Source: TH5896 sp050748485 (GTDB lineage Archaea; Thermoproteota; Nitrososphaeria; Nitrososphaerales; Nitrososphaeraceae). Taken from it: a stretch of 64,000 bases of DNA. A program made the position numbers and the translations under genes. Under the pieces are notes generated by a model. The model was not told the DNA's origin, made no database searches, and saw only the letters and a list, made by a program, of their open reading frames with translations. Shown here piece by piece: positions 9,622 to 18,228 of the stretch. Every line of letters begins with the position of its first letter. Within the stretch, counting starts at the first letter, position 1. The DNA lies in assembly GCA_050748485.1 (NCBI GenBank), contig JBOGPP010000002.1, positions 40,041-104,040 of the forward strand. Direction: 5' to 3'.

Positions 9622-10356
9622 TTGAAATACATCTGTCGTATTGATAATCCTACGCAATTTGAGGACATCCTCTGCAAGCTCTCAATCGATCGGCAAACAT
9701 GCAGCTTTATAACGGCTGATATAAAAATTGGAAGCAAGATCAGAATGCTAGACCATTTTAAATATGACTTGAATCCACTGCGGTGGCTTTCCAAATTTCG
9801 GCGCAAATCGATCTCATATTTATTGTTAATGTTCGGTTTTTATCATTCTTTAGGTCTTATTGGTGTCTTTGTTGGTACGATGTTGATTCAGACAACTATT
9901 CCCGGTTACGTCGAACCTAATATTCCTCGATATCTGGATTCTGTAGTGTTAGCTGGCCCCATAGAGGAGTCATTATTTTTTGGGATACCTTTCTACGGTT
10001 TAGCGAATGCAAATGCAGCTCTGGTTGGCGGATTAGTTTGGACCTTCCTTCATCTCATTAATACTGAAGATTTATCCGCTTTGAGCCTAGCTTATATCAA
10101 TTGGCTTTTTGTAGTTCCATCATTTTTTTTCAGTTTTCGTGTGTGGATTACTGGAAAGGGTTGGTTTGCAGTGGTATCACATTCCATTTGGAATTGCATC
10201 TTCTTTCTAGCAGGCTGCTACGCTAGCGAATATGAATGCATGTCCTATCAAAATCCAAATGAACTACTGAGTGGCACCTTTCTAGCTACTTTGCTTGTGC
10301 TAATAACCTACTGGTTATATCAGAGGAGAAGCTACCTAGTTGAAAAAAAAATTTAG
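9622..10356 (+). CDS. CPBP-family membrane protease-like protein
   Basis: This multi-pass membrane protein has the CPBP (CAAX protease / bacteriocin-processing) motifs: E115-E116 in GPIEESLFFG, H144 in WTFLHL, and HSIWN near residue 192. It lacks the arginine of EExxxR, as some members do. Hydrophobic segments cover about residues 64-92, 105-140, 155-175, 185-205 and 215-235. Archaeal homologues may cleave prenylated or other membrane substrates; the substrate here is unknown. The first 41 residues are outside the membrane domain and an ATG at 9745 is an alternative start. Confidence 0.68.
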   Translation: MKYICRIDNPTQFEDILCKLSIDRQTCSFITADIKIGSKIRMLDHFKYDLNPLRWLSKFRRKSISYLLLMFGFYHSLGLIGVFVGTMLIQTTIPGYVEPNIPRYLDSVVLAGPIEESLFFGIPFYGLANANAALVGGLVWTFLHLINTEDLSALSLAYINWLFVVPSFFFSFRVWITGKGWFAVVSHSIWNCIFFLAGCYASEYECMSYQNPNELLSGTFLATLLVLITYWLYQRRSYLVEKKI

Positions 10357-10464
10357 AAAGAGTAAATTCAGAGCCTATAGCATAGTAAGCTTTGTAGATT
10401 TGTTTACGCAGCAAACATGAGCACCTAATTACAACCACAGATTCAATGAATTCTAGCGTTACAG

Positions 10465-10474
10465 TCAAATATTA
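10465..10474 (+). promoter_or_regulatory. TATA-like box of tRNA-Gln
   Basis: TCAAATATTA lies 31-40 bp upstream of the first base of the tRNA gene, a plausible promoter position for an archaeal tRNA. Confidence 0.4.
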
Positions 10475-10504
10475 GTCCTGGGTTACTGATCCACACAGCT
10501 CGGA

Positions 10505-10634
10505 AGCCCGGTCGAGCACGTCAGAAACGTGCGCCGAATCTAGTGGCCAAACTTACTTGAGGGCTAGGGATTTCAGGCTCTGGATCTAAATGAAAAGAAA
10601 CCTGAGGACAGCAGTTCGAATCTGCTCCGGGCTA
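10505..10634 (+). tRNA. tRNA-Gln (CTG) with three apparent introns
   Basis: The 7-bp acceptor stem pairs 10505-10511 (AGCCCGG) with 10627-10633 (CCGGGCT), followed by discriminator A. The T-arm is AGCAG, TTCGAAT, CTGCT (10610-10626). The anticodon stem is TCAGG (10573-10577) with CCTGA (10601-10605), and the loop CTCTGG+A gives anticodon CTG. The D-stem is ATCT (10538-10541) with GGAT (10568-10571) around the loop AGTGGCCAA. A 73-nt mature tRNA results if three pieces are removed: about 10513-10536 (24 nt, between 8 and 9), 10551-10567 (17 nt, D-loop/D-stem junction) and 10584-10599 (16 nt, the canonical 37/38 site). 73 + 57 equals the 130-nt gene. Exact splice sites are inferred. The first insert has a perfect 5-bp hairpin (GCACG/CGTGC). 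Confidence 0.8.
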
Positions 10635-10642
10635 CTTTATAT

Positions 10643-12244
10643 TTACTGTATTCTAGGACCTGCATTTATGATTTCCATCGGCATACTTCCAAATTTGCCG
10701 AAGTTTTTGATAAACAAAGAAGCGAGTCTTTTAGCCGATTCCATATATTTCTGTTTATCAGACCATGTGTTAATCGGGTCAAGGATATGGTCTGGAACAC
10801 CTGAACATGAGATTGGAATCTCTACATTGAATATTTCGTGCCTTGTGAAGGAAACTTTCTCTAAATCGCCATTGACTGCTGCTTTCACCATGGACCTAGT
10901 CTGTTGAAGATCCATCCTGCGTCCAACTCCGTATGGTCCCCCCACCCATCCCGTGTTTATCAAATAAACCCTTGACTCATGTTCGCCAATCCTTTTTCCA
11001 AGCATATCGGCGTATACCCTTGGTTTCAGCATCATGAAAGGTGCGCCAAAACAATGAGAAAACGTCTCCTGTGGTTCAGTGATTCCCCTCTCTGTGCCAG
11101 CCAATTTGCTAGTGTAACCTGACATGAAGTGATACATAGCTTGTTCTCTTGACAATCTTCCAATCGGAGGGAGTACCCCGAATGCGTCAGCTGTTAGGAA
11201 AATTATAACATCTGGATGATTCCCTACGCTTGGTAAAACAGTGTTTGGTATGAATTCAATGGGATAAGCAACCCGGGTGTTTTCTGTTAGTGACTCGTCA
11301 CCAAAATCGGGTTCACGGTTTTGGTCGAGGATGACATTCTCCATAACCGAACCAAATTTTATTGCATTCCAGATCTGTGGTTCCATGGATCTTTGGAGGT
11401 TTATACATTTTGCGTAGCACCCACCTTCAAAGTTGAAGATGCCATTGTGTGACCATCCATGTTCATCATCCCCAATCAGCCGTCTCTCAGGATCAGCCGA
11501 GAGTGTCGTTTTTCCAGTACCTGACAAGCCAAAAAAAAGAGCCGTCTTTCCATCTCTACCCATGTTCGCAGAGCAATGCATAGGAAAAATACTTTTGAAA
11601 GGGAGGAGATAATTCATTACAGAAAACATTGATTTTTTTATTTCTCCTGCATAGGATGTAGAGCCAATTAATACAAGACGTTTAGTGAGATTGAGGATAA
11701 TGAAGGTCTCACTTTTTGTTCCATCTTCATCTGGGCGAGCCTGGAAATCAATTATAGATAGGACAGTGAACGATGGATCATGACTTAGAAGCTCTGGCAG
11801 TGTTGGACGGATGAATATCTGCATTGCAAAGAGATTCTGCCACGCGTTGTCTGTTATTGTCCTAATTGAGAGCCTGCTCTCTTTCTCAGCCCCGATGTAT
11901 CCATCGAAAACAAATACTTCCTTTCCCTCTAGGGATCTTTTCATCCTATTGAAAATTCGATCAAATTTCTCAGGAGACAGCGGATGATTTATTTTTCCCC
12001 AATCAACTGAATCATGTGTTAAGGCATCATCCACAATATATCGGTCATCGGGTGATCTGCCCGTAAACTTGCCTGTTCTAACGGAAAGTGCCCCTGTTGT
12101 AGATAATACCCCTTCGCGCCTACGAATGGCAGCTTCAATCAATGACGGAGGGGGCACGTTTCTGTGCAGCTTGGCAAATCTGAAACCCGCCTCTTGCAAC
12201 TGAACGATACAACTAAGGTCTGATCCTGATAAGCTGTCATTCAT
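10643..12244 (-). CDS. pckA: Phosphoenolpyruvate carboxykinase (ATP)
   Basis: It interconverts oxaloacetate and PEP with ATP/ADP, feeding gluconeogenesis from C4 acids. The 533-residue protein has the substrate-binding RSPDDRYIV (about 64-72), the P-loop GLSGTGKTTLSAD (about 240-252), the metal site after LIGDDEHGW and the adenine-binding TRVAYPIEFI further on. Length fits the ATP-dependent family, not the GTP one. Its 3' end lies 9 nt from the tRNA-Gln gene on the opposite strand. Together with the carboxylase and malate dehydrogenase in this window it belongs to autotrophic C4/C3 carbon flow. Confidence 0.97.
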   Translation of the reverse strand: MNDSLSGSDLSCIVQLQEAGFRFAKLHRNVPPPSLIEAAIRRREGVLSTTGALSVRTGKFTGRSPDDRYIVDDALTHDSVDWGKINHPLSPEKFDRIFNRMKRSLEGKEVFVFDGYIGAEKESRLSIRTITDNAWQNLFAMQIFIRPTLPELLSHDPSFTVLSIIDFQARPDEDGTKSETFIILNLTKRLVLIGSTSYAGEIKKSMFSVMNYLLPFKSIFPMHCSANMGRDGKTALFFGLSGTGKTTLSADPERRLIGDDEHGWSHNGIFNFEGGCYAKCINLQRSMEPQIWNAIKFGSVMENVILDQNREPDFGDESLTENTRVAYPIEFIPNTVLPSVGNHPDVIIFLTADAFGVLPPIGRLSREQAMYHFMSGYTSKLAGTERGITEPQETFSHCFGAPFMMLKPRVYADMLGKRIGEHESRVYLINTGWVGGPYGVGRRMDLQQTRSMVKAAVNGDLEKVSFTRHEIFNVEIPISCSGVPDHILDPINTWSDKQKYMESAKRLASLFIKNFGKFGSMPMEIINAGPRIQ

Positions 12245-12398
12245 CGATTCGTTCTATGCAAGTTTTTGCATATTTATTTGATTTCCTCGAAATGTAAGGT
12301 AAGAATCTGCCACAAATGAAATGAGTGGCAAGAGCAGCGCTAAGGTAGGGCTCTCCAGAGAATATTTCGAAGAAGTGGCCACACAAGAATGATTATTT

Positions 12399-12845
12399 AT
12401 GGGTCTGTCTGACTATCAAGTCGTGTCCGATTACTATGAAATACTGAACTTGCATCGATCGGCATCCCACGAAGATATTAAACGGTCCTTTAGGCAGCTC
12501 GCGTTAAGGCATCATCCAGACAAGAATAGAAATTCAGATGATTCCAGAAAAAAGTTTATGGAGGTAGTGGAAGCGTATGAAATTCTATCGGATGATCAAT
12601 CAAGGAAAGAATATGATCGGACTTACAAATATATGGATTTCAGCGTGAATCGAGAATGGACACCCCCTGCTGATTGGCAACAAGTCTACAGCTATGAACA
12701 ATTGAAGAAAGAATATGACCGATCTCATTTAGCGGGGGGTATGTGGGATATTAGTGACAGAGCTAGCGGGAGTTTGTGGAAGGCTACATTGTTATTATTT
12801 GTGGGTCTATTAGGTTTGGTTGCATTCATATTGTGGATTAGGTAA
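12399..12845 (+). CDS. J-domain protein with C-terminal membrane anchor
   Basis: An N-terminal DnaJ domain (residues about 10-75) has the HPD motif at 39-41 in RHHPDKN and helix IV (SRKEYDR). A middle linker rich in Trp and Tyr is followed by one hydrophobic segment (about 126-147) that ends the protein in WIR. There is no Gly/Phe region and no zinc domain, so it is a membrane-bound J-protein that would recruit DnaK to the membrane face. It sits alone, not next to dnaK or grpE. Confidence 0.85.
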   Translation: MGLSDYQVVSDYYEILNLHRSASHEDIKRSFRQLALRHHPDKNRNSDDSRKKFMEVVEAYEILSDDQSRKEYDRTYKYMDFSVNREWTPPADWQQVYSYEQLKKEYDRSHLAGGMWDISDRASGSLWKATLLLFVGLLGLVAFILWIR

Positions 12846-12984
12846 GGTTTGTCAACGTGCTGTGCAAAGTTATCGAGTCAATACACCTCTGTACTGCAAG
12901 ACTATAGTTATGGAAATCATATTTTCTAAAGATTGGGATTGTTTTCCCTTTTGATGATACCTTAACTAACTTCACCGCAGAAGG

Positions 12985-12992
12985 AATAAAAG
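12985..12992 (+). promoter_or_regulatory. TATA box of atpF
   Basis: AATAAAAG lies about 32-39 bp before the TTG start of the ATP synthase subunit F gene, the position of an archaeal TATA box with a short leader. Confidence 0.4.
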
Positions 12993-13023
12993 GGGAACTG
13001 TAGCAGAGTTTTTTTGATCAAAG

Positions 13024-13320
13024 TTGCGAGTAGTTGCTGTGGGTAGTAGGGTCTTCGTTACTAGCTTTCAATTGGCAGGTGTAGAAGGTGTAAAAGCAAA
13101 CTCTGCGGAAGATGTTTTGAACGAGATCGGCCGTATTAGTAATAGTGATGATGTTGGACTCATTCTCGTTAGTGACGACTATGGGAAGCAGATACGTTAC
13201 CAGTTAACTGAATTGCGATCTAAAAAGCCAATTCCACTTGTCTTTGAGCTCCCATCACCCGGAAGCACCAAAGAAACTGTAGATTACCGCGCTTTACTCA
13301 AACAGATTCTTGGTGTATAG
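13024..13320 (+). CDS. atpF: A-type ATP synthase subunit F
   Basis: The 98-residue protein matches the F subunit of A/V-type ATPases, part of the central rotor stalk. The N-terminus RVVAVGSRVFVTSFQLAGV corresponds to the family's GD.dtv.GFrLAGv pattern. The GLILVSDDYGKQIR and PIPLVFELPSP stretches match the middle and the C-terminal strand. The start is TTG at 13024. Unusually, no other ATP synthase gene lies in the window, so the subunit is encoded apart from its operon. Confidence 0.85.
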   Translation: MRVVAVGSRVFVTSFQLAGVEGVKANSAEDVLNEIGRISNSDDVGLILVSDDYGKQIRYQLTELRSKKPIPLVFELPSPGSTKETVDYRALLKQILGV

Positions 13321-13347
13321 TCAGAATTTTAGACTTTTGCTCAGGAC

Positions 13348-14139
13348 CTAATGTAATGCTTCGTCACTCGCACCATGTTGAGCTTTCCTTCCAAAAATAA
13401 GATAGGTTGTATGACCTATCATTCTCATCGCCGGACGTGTTTTTCCTGACCTGGCCTCGATGGTCCTCATCATCAACTCCATAGAGTCAACGAAGACAAA
13501 ACTGAACTCGGTGAGAGTTGAGGCCATTTTTTCTAATTGATTCATAGTAGGGCATATCGCCAAGAGGGTCCCACTTGGTCTAAGTAATTCATACGTCTTT
13601 TCGATCATCGTCCAAGGGTCTCCAATATCCACAACAACTATATCTACCGCACCACAGTTTGCCTCATCGAACCGCGTATGATCATGAAACGTTACAAAAT
13701 TAGAAAGGCTAGCCTTTCTGATATTTTTCTTTGCAATAGCACTAAACTTAGGATTCACGTCAAACGTATATACATGTCCTGAAGGCCTAACGATACTTGC
13801 TATGTATGTTGTCAATCCTCCACTGCCTGTACCCACTTCTAGAACCCGTGAACCACTTGTGAGCCCACTGCGTATCCCTATGTACGCTAAATCTTTGGGG
13901 TATACAATCTGAGTTAGCCTTTCTGATTTCATTACGAAATCATATATCAATGGCTCTAGTAAAACGATCTTCTTTCCTTTAGAAGATACGAGATGTGAAC
14001 CATATTCCAGACCTACTGCCTCTCCTATTTCGAGCACGCCTAAATGGGTATGGAACTTCTTTCCAGAATTTACCTCGACCAACCAAGTTTTTTGAGGAGA
14101 GTGGTAAAGAAGTACGTAAGATCCTTCTTCAATTGTCAT
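13348..14139 (-). CDS. trmI: tRNA (adenine-N1)-methyltransferase, TrmI family
   Basis: This is a 263-residue SAM-dependent methyltransferase. The N-terminal beta-barrel part (about 1-75) is typical of TrmI. The Rossmann motif I VLEVGTGSGGLT is at 99-110, motif II VYTFDVN near 124, and the catalytic-side motif DIVVVDIGDP near 170. The family methylates A58, and in archaea also A57, in the T-loop of tRNA. It faces atpF tail to tail, with 27 nt between the two stops. Confidence 0.85.
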   Translation of the reverse strand: MTIEEGSYVLLYHSPQKTWLVEVNSGKKFHTHLGVLEIGEAVGLEYGSHLVSSKGKKIVLLEPLIYDFVMKSERLTQIVYPKDLAYIGIRSGLTSGSRVLEVGTGSGGLTTYIASIVRPSGHVYTFDVNPKFSAIAKKNIRKASLSNFVTFHDHTRFDEANCGAVDIVVVDIGDPWTMIEKTYELLRPSGTLLAICPTMNQLEKMASTLTEFSFVFVDSMELMMRTIEARSGKTRPAMRMIGHTTYLIFGRKAQHGASDEALH

Positions 14140-14571
14140 GAGTTAACCTTCGAGAATGGATGATAAAAATTGATCTCGTCCTCTGAACTACGTTACCACT
14201 TTGCTAACTCGTGAAAATGCCTTCTAACAAAAAAATGTATTGCTATTGGTTGAATTGCATCCTGACAATATCGGTAGTCATTGGAAAAAGTCATTTCACG
14301 GGCTTCAGTGAAATACCTCATTTGATTTATACAGTGACAATCTGTATACTTCAAAGCAGCGATCGCTTTGAAGGTGTGGGTCATTCTGCACAATGCCACT
14401 TTCTTATAAACTCTGGAAATGTCAGAATTAGTAATAAATAGTGTTTGTCAATACGAAGCGATCTTTTTCACCTAAAACATTTCTTGAATTTGTTTGAATC
14501 TCTGAATGTTAATTTGTGAGGTGATGTAGTGAAGGCGAAAAGTCCATAATATCTGCCTTGATATCTAGAAT
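14140..14571. other. Intergenic stretch containing a perfect hairpin
   Basis: About 430 bp between the divergent trmI and queC genes. Short open frames on both strands have poor composition and no family match. The main structured element is the 25-nt hairpin at 14349-14373. Confidence 0.45.
14349..14373. repeat. Perfect 9-bp inverted repeat (hairpin)
   Basis: Arms CTTCAAAGC (14349-14357) and GCTTTGAAG (14365-14373) flank the 7-nt loop AGCGATC. The centre AGCGATCGCT is itself palindromic. The lack of a following T-run argues against a simple terminator. It could be a structured RNA element or a dyad binding site between trmI and queC. Confidence 0.6.
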
Positions 14572-15279
14572 ATGAGCTCAAGGAAGGCAATTTGCATACT
14601 TAGCGGTGGGTTAGACTCTGTGGTTTCGGCATTTTATGTGAAGGCGGTTAAGAATCTTTCACCATATACGATTACCTTTCACTATGGCCAAAGATCGACA
14701 GAGGAAATGAGAAGAGCACGTATATTTTCCAGGTTGTTAGGATCTGAAGTTCATAAAGAGATCGATATAGGTTTTATGAAAGATCTTTACGGCAATGATA
14801 ATGCACTGACTGGAGAGAATATCATTATTCCAGAAAAATTTCATCATTCGATTGTTGTTCCACACAGAAACTCAATTTTTTTGACAATAAGCGCAGCATG
14901 GGCCGCTAGCCTCAAGATTGGTGTCATAGTATACGGAGCACATGCTGACGATCAGAACTATCCTGATTGTCGACCAAAGTTCGTTAGCTCTCTTGCGGAG
15001 ATGTTGTACGAATCTGACCTTGACGCCATAGACCTTGGTTTACGAAAGCGGATCGAGATCTGGTGTCCGGCAAAAGAGGACATCCACAAGGATGAACTGA
15101 TCAGAATAGGGTATGATCTTCTTGGGGATAAGATATTCGATACCTGGAGCTGCTATTCCGATGAAGCGTTAAACAGTCGAAATAATCCAGTACACTGCGG
15201 TGCGTGCGAATCGTGTATCAATCGAAGAACTAGCTTTAACATTGCGAATATCCAAGATAAAACAATATATGCTATATGA
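14572..15279 (+). CDS. queC: 7-cyano-7-deazaguanine synthase
   Basis: QueC converts carboxy-deazaguanine to preQ0 using ATP and ammonia. In archaea preQ0 is the precursor of archaeosine in tRNA. The 235-residue protein has the PP-loop LSGGLDSVVS near residue 12, the YGAHADDQNYPDCRP segment and the zinc-binding cluster CGACESC close to the C-terminus. FolE, the first enzyme of the same route, follows about 95 nt downstream on the same strand, which supports a joint role. Confidence 0.95.
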   Translation: MSSRKAICILSGGLDSVVSAFYVKAVKNLSPYTITFHYGQRSTEEMRRARIFSRLLGSEVHKEIDIGFMKDLYGNDNALTGENIIIPEKFHHSIVVPHRNSIFLTISAAWAASLKIGVIVYGAHADDQNYPDCRPKFVSSLAEMLYESDLDAIDLGLRKRIEIWCPAKEDIHKDELIRIGYDLLGDKIFDTWSCYSDEALNSRNNPVHCGACESCINRRTSFNIANIQDKTIYAI

Positions 15280-15373
15280 ACCCGTCTCCCAACTTGTCAT
15301 ATTCCATTGTTTTGGAGACCAAATATTTGTGTCAGGAGAGTAAGAATAATATCTGAACAAATGTGTACTGGGT

Positions 15374-15985
15374 ATGGAGTCCTATAGTAAGATATTGTTA
15401 CAGGAAAGGGAGAAGGGTAGAACCATAAACAAAAAGAGAGTTGAAAAGATTTTACGAAAACTGTTGATAGAATTAGGTGAAAACCCCGACAGAGAAGGGT
15501 TGATCGGAACCCCAAGAAGGATGGCAGAAGCGTTTGAGGAGATATTTGCCGGTTATACAATGAGTTCCGGACTCGATGTGAGCTTCTCTGAGGAAACTGA
15601 TGCTATAATTGCCAAAGATATTCAGTTTTATAGTATGTGCGAACATCACATGCTGCCCTTCTATGGCAAAGTTCACATTGCATATATGCCTGATGGAAAG
15701 GTATTTGGCATATCTAAACTAACTCGTCTCGTAGAGAAGTATTCGCGTAGGATGCAAATACAGGAGAGATTGACAAGGCAGATCGCGGACGAGATAACTA
15801 AAATGGGGGTTCGAGGGGTAGTCGTCATAGCTGAGGGCGAGCACTTGTGCATGAAAATGCGAGGAGTCAGAAACCATAGCCTTGTTGTCACAATGGCACA
15901 CCGAGGTTTAATGGAGCAAAAAGAGCTCCGAGAAAATATTCTCACACTCATTTCTAACTCGAAACCGGGCTTAAGATCTTTCTAA
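15374..15985 (+). CDS. folE: GTP cyclohydrolase I (type IA)
   Basis: It opens GTP to 7,8-dihydroneopterin triphosphate, the entry step for 7-deazaguanines and pterins. The 203-residue protein has zinc ligands C89 and H92 in CEHHMLPF, C159 in EHLCMKMRGV, and the conserved SKLTRLVE segment. Most euryarchaea use MptA instead, so a classical FolE fits the thaumarchaeal pattern. Placement after queC suggests archaeosine supply as its main job (inference). Confidence 0.95.
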   Translation: MESYSKILLQEREKGRTINKKRVEKILRKLLIELGENPDREGLIGTPRRMAEAFEEIFAGYTMSSGLDVSFSEETDAIIAKDIQFYSMCEHHMLPFYGKVHIAYMPDGKVFGISKLTRLVEKYSRRMQIQERLTRQIADEITKMGVRGVVVIAEGEHLCMKMRGVRNHSLVVTMAHRGLMEQKELRENILTLISNSKPGLRSF

Positions 15986-16024
15986 ACATGTCTGGACGGT
16001 GAATTTGTGTAATAATCACAAAGG

Positions 16025-16034
16025 CTTATAAAAA
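16025..16034 (+). promoter_or_regulatory. TATA box of the acidic-tail zinc-ribbon gene
   Basis: CTTATAAAAA sits 26-35 bp before the ATG at 16060, an ideal archaeal TATA position for a near-leaderless transcript. Confidence 0.55.
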
Positions 16035-16059
16035 AGAGTATTTTCTATAGGTAAGAAGA

Positions 16060-16329
16060 ATGGCAGGCACGATTTTTCGAGTCCAGTCCCACAAGTTCAG
16101 CCAAGATAATATTCAAACTACCTTGGTTTGTTCTAAATGTGACCAAGTTTTCTCAAAGGATTTTTTATTAGACTTGGAAGGTCAGACAATCGAATTCAAG
16201 TGTCCTGTCTGTGGTACGGTTGGTGAAACTGATCTGCCATATAAAAGCGCAGAAGAGAGAGAAGAGCTAGACGAAGACATTGAGGACATTGAAGAAGAAG
16301 GAGAGGAAGAAATTGAAGAGGAATATTAG
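16060..16329 (+). CDS. Small zinc-ribbon protein with acidic C-terminal tail
   Basis: This 89-residue protein has one zinc ribbon (C-x2-C in CSKC near 25, C-x2-C in CPVC near 49). It is followed by a tail of about 25 residues made almost only of Glu, Asp and Ile. The ribbon resembles those of transcription or translation factors; the acidic tail suggests binding to a basic partner such as a ribosomal or DNA-binding protein. I know no named family. A strong TATA box precedes it, so it is probably well expressed. Confidence 0.7.
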   Translation: MAGTIFRVQSHKFSQDNIQTTLVCSKCDQVFSKDFLLDLEGQTIEFKCPVCGTVGETDLPYKSAEEREELDEDIEDIEEEGEEEIEEEY

Positions 16330-16410
16330 AGAGGAAAGGCATTCATTTACTCGTGTTCTTAAACACAACGTATGATAACAGTATTTCAGACCTAGTGAAA
16401 AGATCTTACA

Positions 16411-17358
16411 ATGTCCGATTGGATTAGCCATTTTAGAGAAGATGTTTATTCTCAAGTAAAATATCTCCGGGGACTTCGGCTTCCTAAACCAATGAAAATT
16501 AGAAGCGGGTTATTTGTGGGCGCTGGTGACTCGTATATTTGCGCTCTTCTACTTGAATATCTATCCAGGCATTCGGTACTTGCCTATCATCCTTCAGAGA
16601 TACTCCGTAGCCCGGAAATTCTATTGGATCATGAGATTTTCTTCGTATCGGCATCTGGTAGAACGCAGTCGAACATTGAGGCTGCCAAGATAGCTCAAAG
16701 ATTTGGGCTTAAAACTACTGCTATAACTGCCCGCCCCAAGAGTATCCTTGAAGAGATATGTAGAAAGACACTCAATCCAGGTTACTTGCATAACGTTCAA
16801 TCGTCTAATACTGGAATTTTGGATTTCACGGCGACGGTAATATCCTGTATGGCGTTGATAGGCATTAAAATAAACATGAATATCATAAGCAGAATAATGA
16901 GTGATGCTCGTGAACAGATTCATCAGTATGGTATCGACTTGCCAAGAAAATTCCAGTCGATCTTATTTCTTGGAAACGGAACGTCATATCCAATCGCGAG
17001 TTATGGGGCATTCAAAATGCATGAGTTTTTTGGAGCCAAGTCATTTGGATATCTTCTTGATGACTACTACCACTCGCCTATTTTCAGCTTGAAAAAGTCT
17101 GATCATGTCTTCATTCTTGGCCAGGAAAATTCCCAAGATCCGATATCTGCGGAATTTCATTACAGATTGCAAAAAATACATCCTCGATCCTATTATTTTC
17201 AGCCAAAGGTAGGTCGATCTAATTTTGAACAGGTAATATTTTCTATTTTTATTATTCAGGTCCTTGTCCTTCGTATGGCAGAAAATTTGAGAATAGACAA
17301 ACCCTATTATCTGTCAAACAAAAGGATACTTAATTTGAGCTCGAGTCTTATCTATTGA
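16411..17358 (+). CDS. SIS-domain sugar-phosphate protein
   Basis: The 315-residue protein has two SIS (sugar isomerase) domains, about residues 28-160 and 175-300. The first has GAGDSYICALLLEYL and the phosphate-binding SASGRTQSNIEAAKIA. The second has GNGTSYPIASYGAFKMHEFF. This layout is that of phosphoglucose/phosphomannose isomerase-like proteins or the isomerase half of GlmS without its glutaminase. The exact substrate cannot be read from the sequence. Confidence 0.75.
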   Translation: MSDWISHFREDVYSQVKYLRGLRLPKPMKIRSGLFVGAGDSYICALLLEYLSRHSVLAYHPSEILRSPEILLDHEIFFVSASGRTQSNIEAAKIAQRFGLKTTAITARPKSILEEICRKTLNPGYLHNVQSSNTGILDFTATVISCMALIGIKINMNIISRIMSDAREQIHQYGIDLPRKFQSILFLGNGTSYPIASYGAFKMHEFFGAKSFGYLLDDYYHSPIFSLKKSDHVFILGQENSQDPISAEFHYRLQKIHPRSYYFQPKVGRSNFEQVIFSIFIIQVLVLRMAENLRIDKPYYLSNKRILNLSSSLIY

Positions 17359-17664
17359 CTACAAGTCTAATATAGGATGATTGTTATTGTGACTTATCCT
17401 GTTCGAGCAGAGTCGTGTATATGAACTACATAGTTTGATTTAATGAAGAACCACCTTAATTATTAAACGTTGGATTGAGATTTGATTTCAAGCTTTAATA
17501 ACCGGAAGATGGTTTTCCTCACTTTCCATAAACACTATTTCATAATTATCTTCGCAGTCTTCATCGCAATTTCGGCAGATGATTCAGTAATCATTCACTA
17601 AAACTTGATGGAACGCGAATGTAAACAGTATATATAGTTCTCCTTTATAAAGGCTGAATAGGGT
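17359..17664. other. Intergenic stretch with the TBP promoter
   Basis: About 306 AT-rich bases between the SIS gene and tbp. Apart from the TATA box of tbp I see no gene, RNA or repeat. Confidence 0.5.
17629..17636 (+). promoter_or_regulatory. TATA box of tbp
   Basis: TATATATA lies 29-36 bp before the ATG of the TBP gene. A second TATA-like stretch (TTTATAAAG) follows at about 17643, inside the likely leader. Confidence 0.55.
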
Positions 17665-18228
17665 ATGCCTCAGACTAAACCTATCGTTAGCATAGAGAAT
17701 GTAGTAGCGTCAGCCACGGTGAGCCAAACAGTAAATCTTAATTTGATTACTCAGATTTTTCCAGATGTGGAATATCATCCAGATCAATTCCCAGGATTAG
17801 TTTTTAGATTGAAATCACCCAAGACTGCCACCCTAATCTTTAGTTCAGGCAAGATGGTATGTACCGGAGCTAAATCTGAGGACCAGGCAATTAAGGCAGT
17901 AAAGAATGTAGTCCAAAAATTGAAAAAAGGAGGCATTGCTATCGAGCACGAACCATTCATTGAAATACAGAATATAGTTGCATCAGCAAGTTTGGGCGGG
18001 AAAATTCATCTCGAGCTCGCAGCTAGGGTACTTCCCAGGAGCATGTATGAACCAGAACAATTTCCAGGTCTGATCCACCGAATGCTGGATCCGAAGACGG
18101 TGATCTTATTATTCGCTTCCGGGAAATTGGTTTGCACAGGGGCAAAGAAAGAGACTGAAGTATACAGAGCAGTGCATAATCTCCACAATCTCTTAGAAGA
18201 AAAGAATCTGATGATCTATGAAGGTTGA
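17665..18228 (+). CDS. tbp: TATA-box-binding protein
   Basis: This general transcription factor binds promoter TATA boxes and recruits TFB and RNA polymerase. The 187-residue protein is a direct repeat of two TBP half-domains, about residues 8-92 and 99-181. Each carries the pattern E(Q/Y).P...FPGL..R...PK..xLiF.SGK.VCTGAK. It has no extended tails. It is the only TBP gene seen here and precedes the RNA polymerase block by about 2 kb. Confidence 0.98.
   Translation: MPQTKPIVSIENVVASATVSQTVNLNLITQIFPDVEYHPDQFPGLVFRLKSPKTATLIFSSGKMVCTGAKSEDQAIKAVKNVVQKLKKGGIAIEHEPFIEIQNIVASASLGGKIHLELAARVLPRSMYEPEQFPGLIHRMLDPKTVILLFASGKLVCTGAKKETEVYRAVHNLHNLLEEKNLMIYEG

Noticed and set aside
14193..14441. Overlapping 68- and 76-codon frames on both strands between trmI and queC
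   Set aside because: Composition is poor, the frames overlap each other and a hairpin explains the structure in the stretch.
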